Shown one piece after another: positions 17,535-24,478 of a stretch of DNA of 24,478 nucleotides. Within the stretch, counting starts at the first letter, position 1; each line of letters begins with the position of its first letter. Source of the stretch: Gyrodactylus bullatarudis. Lineage: Eukaryota; Platyhelminthes; Monogenea; Gyrodactylidea; Gyrodactylidae. The translations under genes were made by a program, and so were the position numbers. The stretch is taken from the NCBI GenBank assembly GCA_012064415.1, contig SSNU01000291.1:22048-46525 (forward strand), in the 5' to 3' direction. The notes beneath the pieces were generated by a model, which saw nothing but the letters and a program-made list of their open reading frames with translations, was not told where the DNA came from and ran no database searches.

Positions 17535-18985
17535 AAGGTGTACGAACACTGGAAGCAACAGACTCTATGGACTCCCAAAAGTTCATAAAATGGAAAATTA
17601 CATTAATCGAGATGATATGCCCCTCAGACCAATACTTAATATGAGTCAGGCTGCAACTAGTGAACTAGCCAAATGGCTAGCAGAAATATTGGATCCAATG
17701 TAAAAGGAATTGTGCCAACACTCTCTTGCAGACACATTCGAATTCGTGGATAAGGTAAAAGATGTTGATCAAATGGGAAAACCCTTATGTCGATGTGGTG
17801 TCGCTATTTACAAATGTACCTTTGGAAGAAACAATCCAATTCGTCACAGATTATGTAAGAAACAACCAGTCGAAATTCAATCTAGCAGCCAGTTGGGTCA
17901 AGAAATTACTTTATTTATACTTCAAAAATGTAGTATTTAGTTTCAATGGAATCATGTGTGTATAAAAAGACGGTGTCGCAATAAGAATCTCACTTGGTCC
18001 GCTTTTGGCAGATATTTTTCTTGCAAAAGTAGAGGGATCAACACTCAAGTTGAATATAGAGTAGCTTACTCATTTTTTATCGTTAAATGGATGACACATT
18101 TATCATAATTGATAACTATACAAATTTTAATGATGTATTATCAGAATTCAACCAAGCTCATACCAAATCAAGTTTACGATGGAAAAAGAGAATGATGGCA
18201 GAATTCCGATCCTAGATGTTATGCTTTCGAGAAAAGATGATGGTACACTAGAGATCTATATATAGAAAGAAAACCTTCACAGGACGCCTTCTAAATTACA
18301 ATTCCTTTGTACTAATATCCCAGAAACGAGGTTTAATAACAACTTTAGCCAAAAGGGTGAGAAGAATTGTATCAGAACCAGTTTGAGAAAGTGAATTGGA
18401 AAAGCTCATATGCATCTTCTTAGCAAATGACTATCCGATCGAACTAATCAATGATAGACTTTCAAAGCTCGATACACCAAGGAACAAACCCAAGGAGAAG
18501 GAAGATGGACACGCACTCCTCAACCTGCCCTTCAAAGTAAACCAAACCATTACAGACTTCCAAGAAAAGATAACGAACGCTTTCAATGAAGCTTACTCAA
18601 GTGCCAACCTCAGAATTGTCTACTAAACAAATAGAATGCTGAAGAACTTGTCCAAGGACAAAATTGACGATTCCAAGCAGACCCATGTAGTTTAAAAATT
18701 CAAGTGTCCATGTGAGGCAGTTTAGACGACTAGATGACAGAATAGAAGAGCATCATCACAAAGTTTAGCTGCTGTAAGAGATCACCTATCTGTTGAAGCA
18801 TCTCTGATCAATTCAGAGAAACCAAATCTTTGCATCCAAAAACACCACATTAAACATTTGAATCTCCCAAGAGTAAACCAAAAGCTTAATCTTCTTCCCA
18901 ACCCCCCTCAAGGAAAAGAATGAGAGTAGAATTGGAAGTGAATAGGCAAATTACAGATTTCTACCCTCACACAGTGAAGTGTTAG
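17535..18985 (+). pseudogene. Penelope-like element, decayed RT-to-endonuclease reading frame
   Basis: This is the longest PLE copy here, colinear across the reverse transcriptase. In order: NRLYGLPKVHKM and MPLRPILNMSQAATSELAKWLAE (RT fingers), ENPYVDVVSLFTNVPLEETIQFV (motif A with Asp), FSFNGIMC and KDGVAIRISLGPLLADIFLAKVE (motif B region), MDDTFIIID at 18087 (the catalytic x-DD pair, after a stop), KFTMEKENDGRIPILDVML, LTTLAKRVRRIV, HALLNLPFKVNQTI (linker) and KFKCPCEAV (start of GIY-YIG). The core Tyr-Ile-Gly of the endonuclease is lost. The end EKPNLCIQKH and a basic tail KRMRVELEVNRQITDFYPH close at 18983. Many stops and frameshifts are present, so it is dead, but it shows the parent architecture. 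Confidence 0.86.
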
Positions 18986-19128
18986 TTAGATCAATTTTCT
19001 ATGTAACTTATTATTAACATTTTATCAACTTTCTCATAACTGTAATTTCTAATTATAATTATCATATTCTCTCGTTATATAAAAAAAGAATTGGTCCACC
19101 CTGAAAAGAGGTAGTAACCAACCAAAGT
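18986..19128. other. PLE 3' flank
   Basis: AT-rich non-coding sequence between the PLE stop codon and the first of two tandem retroelement tails; probably the PLE 3' untranslated region. Confidence 0.4.
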
Positions 19129-19330
19129 TGAAATGAAATGAAAATTTATTGAACAATTCATATGTTCTGCTTTACAATTATCATTTTCATATTAAAAATA
19201 GTTGTTATGTACAATTATAAGTAAGGGTTTAGAAAAATAAATAATGAAGATATATATAAAAACAGTAATAATCAAAATAGCTTAGAAAAAATCTTTGCAA
19301 ATCTGAATCCATTCTTTGAAATAATATATA
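19129..19330 (-). repeat. Retroelement 3' tail, copy 3
   Basis: On the minus strand it ends ...AGCAGAACATATGAATTG, TTCAATAAATTTTCATTTC and ATTTCA, an AATAAA signal followed by a short CATTT repeat, as at the 3' end of a non-LTR element or SINE. It shares several blocks with the copy at 5399. Confidence 0.7.
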
Positions 19331-19500
19331 TGAAATGAATGAATGAAAAATTTATTGAACAACACATATGTTCTGCTTAACAATTTTCATTTTCACATAG
19401 AAAAGTTGATAGAAATTAATCTTCTTACAAAATAAGTATAATAAATTAATATTTATAACTCTATGTTTATATAATAATAATAAAATAAATGCATCTTGTT
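19331..19500 (-). repeat. Retroelement 3' tail, copy 4
   Basis: It directly abuts copy 3 in the same orientation. The minus strand reads AGCAGAACATATGTGTTG, then AATAAATTTTTCATTCATTC, so the tail is a CATT microsatellite after AATAAA. A TAA microsatellite follows at about 19481-19492. Confidence 0.7.
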
Positions 19501-20339
19501 AATTAGTTTTATTTTTTATTTTTTTCCTTTTTGATAAAGAGTTGATACATATATGATAACTAGTATCAAAGCATTTGTAATTTACGGTCAGGCACTATAC
19601 CTTATGAAGATAAATAGTTTTTTTGTTACAATTTGTCCATATATATAGTTATCAGTAACGATTCTTCAAGTATTTTTTCAGTCACAATAAAAAAATAACT
19701 TAGGGAAATCAAGATACTTTATCTAATTTCTTCAGAGTTCTAGTTTCATTAATTATCATTGAAAGGAGGTAATGTCACCAGTGTTGCATTCAGATAACAA
19801 TAGTCTTATTTTATCTTTTAGTCACATTTTTTTCAACCAGTCGATCTCTATTCATACATATTTATAATTTCAATTTTTTATAATAGGACCTAGTCCTGCA
19901 GGGACATTTTCTAGCTAATTTCTAGCTTAGAAATCAGTATTTATTCTGTTATATCTTTGTTGAAAATTCAAAGAGTAATTATGTGATCAGTAATCACTAT
20001 AGATTTCACTTCCTGCTGTAATAAATATGATCCAACAGGTGAGCTTTAGACTTAAGAAGATTTCTATTTTTAACTAAATGGAGACATATTTTCTGATATG
20101 GGTTGACAGGCTTCAAGTGATCTAAATGATTCTAGAATGTTAATAAGTTAGTAAAGCGTCAGAATTTCATAAGAAATAGTTTAAATTGTGATTTAGTATA
20201 CTGGTTTAACTCATTACTTCTAGATATATATACATCTTTCATAGTTAAGGAAATAAGTAAATTTTTTTTTTGGTTCTAGTTAATGAATTTCGAATTAATT
20301 TCTCTTTTGAATTCAAATAAACTCATTCTTTTTATAATA
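19501..20339. other. Non-coding stretch with one candidate exon
   Basis: It contains the candidate 36-nt exon at 20003. Otherwise AT-rich and without supportable genes. Confidence 0.4.
20003..20038 (+). CDS. Candidate micro-exon 7 (36 nt, Cys-Cys)
   Basis: A 36-nt segment lies between acceptor gtaatcactatag (weak pyrimidine tract) and the strong donor CAG|gtgagc. In the shared phase it encodes F-T-S-C-C-N-K-Y-D-P-T; all phase-junction codons stay open (GAT from micro-exon 6, GAA into micro-exon 8). Its paired cysteines would suit a secreted protein. The acceptor is the weak point. Confidence 0.33.
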
Positions 20340-20650
20340 TTAGGTAGTTTTTAAATAAATTTTTGCATCTATTGAAGATTGCAAGATTCTTGATCTCTCC
20401 TTGTACTCTGTATCGATCACGGAGTCCAGGAAGACTTTGAGGAGTAATGCACTTTTTGATGAGAAGAAGGCTTTTGATGTCTCTTCGAACCATAATTGAT
20501 TCAGATGGTAGACTGAGTTTTTTCCTGTATGGCTCAGAGAGTTTACGTCGGAAAATTTTGGCAACTTTCTAAAGCTTCATAGACCATTCAGGTTTTTCAG
20601 GATTCCAGCATCCTGCACAAAATTCAACATCATATCGTGCCATGAAAGAG
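20340..20650 (-). pseudogene. Unrecognised coding relic
   Basis: The minus strand gives ARYDVEFCAGCWNPEKPEWS, a stop, then KIFRRKLSEPYRKK, LPSESIMVRRDIKSLLLIKK and LPGLRDRYRVQGEIKNLA in one continuing frame. The competing 74-codon frame starts at 20564. Codon composition is more even than in the flanks and the charged, basic pattern looks protein-like, so it is probably a fragment of an inserted element. I recognise no family. Its neighbours are a candidate exon at 20003 on the other strand and the hAT element starting at 20918. Confidence 0.3.
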
Positions 20651-20909
20651 CTATGAGCCAATGATTATCTGATTTAATGTTTCGAAATTTGTACTTATAT
20701 GGCATATATATATATGGCCGAAATAAAGGCCTTATTTGGGAAATAACTGGCATCATCTTCTTTCTTTGTTCAATTTTGAGTGAATTAATAAATTAATTAA
20801 TACTCTCGACCACTATAGAGAGATAGAAGATTATAGCCAATTTTTTTAGTGAAAATGACTAAGAGCAGCTCAAAACATCCTCGGATCTCAACAAATATTC
20901 ACTTAAATC

Positions 20910-20917
20910 CTAATTAC
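20910..20917. repeat. hAT target-site duplication, left
   Basis: CTAATTAC immediately precedes the TAGGGCCTCAA terminus; the identical octamer follows the right terminus. Eight bp is the hAT target-duplication length. Confidence 0.9.
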
Positions 20918-22096
20918 TAGGGCCTCAAGAAATATGCAATAAAAATTAAGTTATATGCGCATATAATATGCGCAAGTGATTTTTTAATCACATATACTAC
21001 TTGTAAGTATTTTTAAAAAATACAAATTTCAATGATAGAATATTTATTCAGATAAATACAAAAATAAACAACTTTCAAAGTTCTCTTCATTAAAATGGCG
21101 TTTGTCATTTAAAAAATGGTTCATTTTTGAAAATGAACGCTCTACATCACAGGAAGTTGGCTGAGCGGATTGTAAAAGACAAAATTCATAAGGACTTAAT
21201 CTGGTATTGTTTGGTTGGCAAATATCATTGATTTCATTCTTGGAGAGGCGCTTCTCCAAATAACTTTTTAGCATAATAGTATCTTTTTTAAAATCTAGAT
21301 TCTTGAGAACATTAAAACCATCAGAAATCGTAAAGGACTTCGATTCAAACTTCGAAATAAGAGGTAAGGTTACACTATAATTTTCTTGTATCTGACAAAG
21401 ATCTTCAAAAAGAGAAGGTCGGGAAATCACCATCTTTGCTTTCGATACTGTCTCTGTTTTATCTGAGAGGCTAAGCACAATATCTTTAACTAAAGGTAAA
21501 TTAGCAGAGTAGTATTTGGCTGCTTCTAGCCAAGTGCCCCATCTTGTAACGACAGGAGTCGGAGGCTGGCCAATTTTATCAAACATAATCTGATGGTGCT
21601 TGTTTTTCACGACAAGGGCTTTGACAGTAGATATCAGTTGATCTATGTTGAGTGACAAAGAACTTTCTATCATGACGAACAACGGTACCACATAATTTAC
21701 AGAATAAGGTTCCCTCTTCATTTTCATCGAATTCTCCAGGGAATATCCTAAAATACTTCTGAGCTCTCATGCGTTTGGAAATTGCTGTAGGTGGCATGGG
21801 AAATAAAAAATGCCATGCTGCATCACGTCATGCATAAATGGTCATGATTCAGTCATCAAGGTCGATTATGATTGGTCAATTCAACAAAATACATACGATA
21901 TATGCATAAAAGGGGAAATATGACCTATTTTATATGCTATTTCAATATATGACGCAAAACAAAATATATGCCCAATATATGCGCTAACAACTTTTTTACC
22001 TTTACCCCCACAACAATTTAGAATATCACATTGTGCTTGAAATTAAAAATATACCTCATAGACCAAATATGCATTTTATGCATTTTTGAGGCCCTA
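20918..22096 (-). mobile_element. Non-autonomous hAT transposon, 1,179 bp, complete ends
   Basis: Both ends carry the inverted terminus TAGGGCCTCAA (20918 onward and up to 22096 in reverse), with further weaker similarity including an ATGCA motif. The perfect 8-bp duplication CTAATTAC flanks it. Inside, on the minus strand, is one transposase gene with its middle deleted. Full-length hAT elements are usually around three to four kb, so this is an internal-deletion derivative that could be mobilised only by a related intact transposase. Palindromic motifs (TATATGCGCATATAATATGC, GCATTTTATGC) lie near the ends and may be transposase sites. Confidence 0.93.
21044..21797 (-). pseudogene. hAT transposase with internal deletion: zinc finger joined out of frame to C-terminal half
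   Basis: The ATG at 21797 opens MPPTAISKRMRAQKYFRIFP, then LFCKLCGTVV and FVTQHRSTDI, a BED-like zinc finger (C-x2-C, later Q-H) typical of hAT N-termini. Around 21630-21650 this joins another frame with ISTVKALVVKNKHHQ, VVTRWGTWLEAAKYY, the insertion-domain segment, and the hATC dimerisation region PTSCDVERSFSKMNHFLNDK, NEENFESCLFLYLSE up to the stop at 21044. The Glu of DVERSFS is the likely third catalytic residue. Both catalytic Asp and the C-x2-H motif are missing, removed by the deletion. Its nearest relative in the window is the fragment at 6748-7401, which retains the deleted middle. Confidence 0.88.
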
Positions 22097-22104
22097 CTAA
22101 TTAC
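22097..22104. repeat. hAT target-site duplication, right
   Basis: CTAATTAC, identical to 20910-20917, directly follows the right terminus. Confidence 0.9.
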
Positions 22105-24274
22105 TCAAGTTAATTACTGACAATTTTCTAATAGGAAATGTAAATTTTTTTTCTGGATAAAATTCAAAATTTCAACCAAATTTAAGTCCGTATTTTATTT
22201 TTTACACACCCCGATATTTAAAAGCGATTCTGTAATTGAGGAACATGTAAATAAATTTTATTTTCTTATTTGAAAAAAAATTTCTGAACAAAAAAATTTC
22301 ACATCTATAAATATTTTATTAGATTTTCAAAAACGAATGATCATCATAATAGGAAATTCAATGTGACTCTCATAATTCTGAATCCTACTTTAGTTACAAC
22401 CCGACTAGATAATTTTACAGAAAAACTTCAAAATCATATTAACCAATAATTTAAAATTCAGCTGAAAAATAATACTAGAAAATATTTTAGTGGTGATATT
22501 TTTTTACACTCAAGGATGATCCTTATTTCAAATGGAATAAAAGATATTTAACAACAATATTATAGAGGAATTAGATTCCGTGAGCCATTATCAAATAAAT
22601 TAATAATTCTTTCCTTGTTTTGATAATTTAAAAACCAAAATTTTTAGAATGTGGAGACGGTGAGTACTATTGTAATAAAATAATATTTTTAAAAGTACAG
22701 GTAAAAGCTCCGATTAGTTAACCATTTTTTCCAAGAGTGAATTGATACGATGTTTTATACCTCTCTGCCCAAAGGGGTAGAACTGTAATGAAGCAATATG
22801 ATTGGTCCATATGTTAAGTCGAATTTGATTGTCAGAATTAGCTCAAAGTCTCAACGAGTCATTTAAACCAAAATAGCTTTTGATATTTTTAAACGAAAAA
22901 GGTTTTTTTTTTTTTCTTTTATCGAAAAATTGAATCGACCTTTCTTTCTCAAAATTACATGTTATTGTAACACTGCTATAATAGTTGATAAAAATATCTG
23001 TTGAATCAATTACAAGCTTCGTGTTACACTGTTACTTCCATTGGACATTATTTTCATTTTTCTTAAAAAAACCTGTATTTGTAATTAAAATTTTCTATTC
23101 TAAAAAACAGAATTCTACTCTAATAGGGTAAAATTCGAGTAAAAATTTGGAAAAGAACTAATTCTGAAAATTTGATCAGTTTCCTCTCAAATGATGGACT
23201 GTGAAATGTAAAAGTCAATAGGAAAAAAGTAATGAAAGTTTTGAATACTTGATTGTTCTTTTCTTAATAATTATAATTTACTCCCTGAATTTAGGGTTTT
23301 AAATTGACATAATTATTTGGTATTAGAGAAATAGCATACACCTTCATATATCGTATACTTTATTTCTCCTCTTAAAATAAACAAATAAAAGAAAATAAAT
23401 GTAAGCCCGAGAAGGAGCAGAGAAGAAAAAGTGTCCCCCACCCCCTGATACAAATGGGAGGTCCCGTTTGAGATCAAACACATATGGGACTTTCGACATA
23501 AATAGGAGGCAACATATATATTAAAATAATTTTATAGAATTAGAAGCTCATTGGATGAAAAATAACTTTTCATAAAATTTGTTTTTGAAGTTAATTACCT
23601 TTATTTTTTAATTTCTAATAATTGATTTGGTTATCAACTACATAGAATTAAAATTTAATAAAGATTTTCATCAAAAAGCTGAGACATTCATAAGCGAAAG
23701 AATTTTATTTTGTTTCTTGTCAGAGAACTAAAATTCATCAAAGATAACCCAAGAAATGTACAGGATATTTATGACTTCGATGAATAGCTCATTAGTTGTT
23801 ACTCCAATTTTATAATACAATTGGATACAATTTTTACAATAAAATAATTCTTTAAATTTTCATCTATTCATTAATTTTCAACTGTTAATGTTTTTCTCAT
23901 TGAAAGCCTTTAGTGTAATACATTGGCAGATTGCTCATTATCATTCTTACTTCCCCATGTTTTATCGATGTGAATACACACCATGCTAAACTAAATCCTC
24001 AAAGACCCCCGTTTTTACGATTGAAAATTTTATGTGTGAGGATGAAATATTCATCATGAGGAATTAGAAGTCAAGTGAATATTTAGTGATAAAGCTTATA
24101 TTTCACCGGATCTCATCAGACTATTACACCGGCTTGATATATATATGAAAAATTTAGAGAACATGTAAATTCCTCTGATTGGTTCAAATAATTTTCAAAT
24201 GTTTTAAATTCTGGGGAGGGGGAGAAAGGGTCAGAAATAAAATTAAATCAAAATTGTTTCTATGGATGGTCCAA
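22105..24274. other. Long non-coding AT-rich stretch with one candidate micro-exon
   Basis: Apart from the candidate micro-exon at 22648, I find no coding sequence, repeat or RNA gene. A T-run lies at about 22903-22915 and a C-rich patch at about 23433-23448. Confidence 0.45.
22648..22659 (+). CDS. Candidate micro-exon 8 (12 nt)
   Basis: A 12-nt segment lies between acceptor ccaaaatttttag and donor gtgagtactat. In the shared phase it encodes C-G-D. It is the shortest of the series, with a strong donor and a good T-run acceptor. Unconfirmed. Confidence 0.4.
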
Positions 24275-24478
24275 TTATCTCCTTTTCACGAATTCATCCA
24301 TCGATAATTTTCCACTCAATCTTTTTCGTTTCTTCCCTCGTTTGCAATTTGCAGGTTTGTTCAATTCCTCTCTGTTATCACTAATTACAGGTTGAGAACG
24401 TATTTGATTACTAGCTTCCGTTAGTTTCTCATGGTTTGCACTAGCATTCTCACTTGTAATTGTTGCTGGGTCCGAAGA
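24275..24478 (-). CDS. Partial open frame at right edge, basic C-terminus
   Basis: The minus strand is open for 67 codons from the window edge to TAA at 24275, with no internal stop. It encodes a polar stretch (SSDPATITSENASANHEKLT, then SNQIRSQPVISDNREELN) followed by CKRGKKRKRLSGKLSMDEFV and KRR. KKRKR is a likely nuclear localisation signal. The layout (polar tail, basic patch, short hydrophobic-acidic end) resembles the C-termini of the PLE copies at 12485 and 17535, but no conserved PLE block is visible because the upstream part is outside the window. It could equally be the end of a host nuclear protein. Confidence 0.42.
   Translation of the reverse strand, partial: SSDPATITSENASANHEKLTEASNQIRSQPVISDNREELNKPANCKRGKKRKRLSGKLSMDEFVKRR

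Noticed and set aside
19734..19766. 33-nt AG...GTAATG segment after ttcttcag
   Set aside because: Only open in a different phase (TAG in the shared phase) and the donor is weak.

Overview
This is AT-rich eukaryotic nuclear DNA, most likely from an invertebrate. It has no bacterial-style operons, no long intact host gene and no ribosome-binding-site architecture. It is dominated by broken transposable elements of kinds common in arthropod and flatworm genomes: Penelope-like elements (PLEs) with a GIY-YIG endonuclease, non-LTR retrotransposons, one Ty3/gypsy relic, hAT elements, Tc1/mariner-type elements and foldback elements. I cannot name the species.

Layout. 190-530 (-) is an apurinic-type endonuclease relic of a non-LTR element, and 1590-2010 (+) a weak non-LTR reverse transcriptase relic. 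2640-3643 (+) is the best-preserved PLE C-terminus, with GIY-YIG and a long Thr/Pro-rich tail in the -1 frame. 3869-4312 (-) is a hammerhead-ribozyme retrozyme with a tRNA-like Pol III promoter. 4307-5137 and 5193-5284 (+) are further PLE ends. 5285-6180 is a foldback element. 6748-7401 (+) is a hAT transposase relic, 7402-7716 (-) a PLE N-terminus and 7940-8258 (+) a gypsy integrase relic. 10250-10757 (-) is a PLE end inverted relative to 4523-5137. 10758-11997 is an element with identical 158-bp inverted ends. 12485-13133 and 16468-16707 (+) are PLE ends. 13819-14466 is a mariner-type MITE. 16960-17140 (-) is a Tc1/mariner HTH relic. 17535-18985 (+) is a decayed but nearly colinear PLE RT-to-endonuclease reading frame. 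20918-22096 is a hAT deletion derivative with a perfect 8-bp target duplication. 24275-24478 (-) is an open frame running off the right edge.

Two things stand out. First, on the minus strand a tRNA-like segment with A and B boxes runs straight into a hammerhead ribozyme. A second, truncated hammerhead lies one unit away, so the two cleavage sites bound a 369-nt monomer. This is the architecture of a metazoan retrozyme, a non-autonomous circular-RNA retroelement thought to be mobilised by PLEs, which are abundant here.

Second, the plus strand carries six strong and two weaker candidate micro-exons of 12-36 nt, at 752, 6292, 8301, 9220, 14650, 15044, 20003 and 22648. Each lies between an AG acceptor and a GTAAG/GTGAG donor, and every length is a multiple of three. 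All eight can be read in the same phase (two bases finishing a codon, one base starting the next) and give short, mostly acidic or polar peptides. By eye the minus strand shows no comparable series. The working model is that much of this window is the intronic territory of a micro-exon gene on the plus strand, filled with transposons. This is inference and needs transcript evidence.
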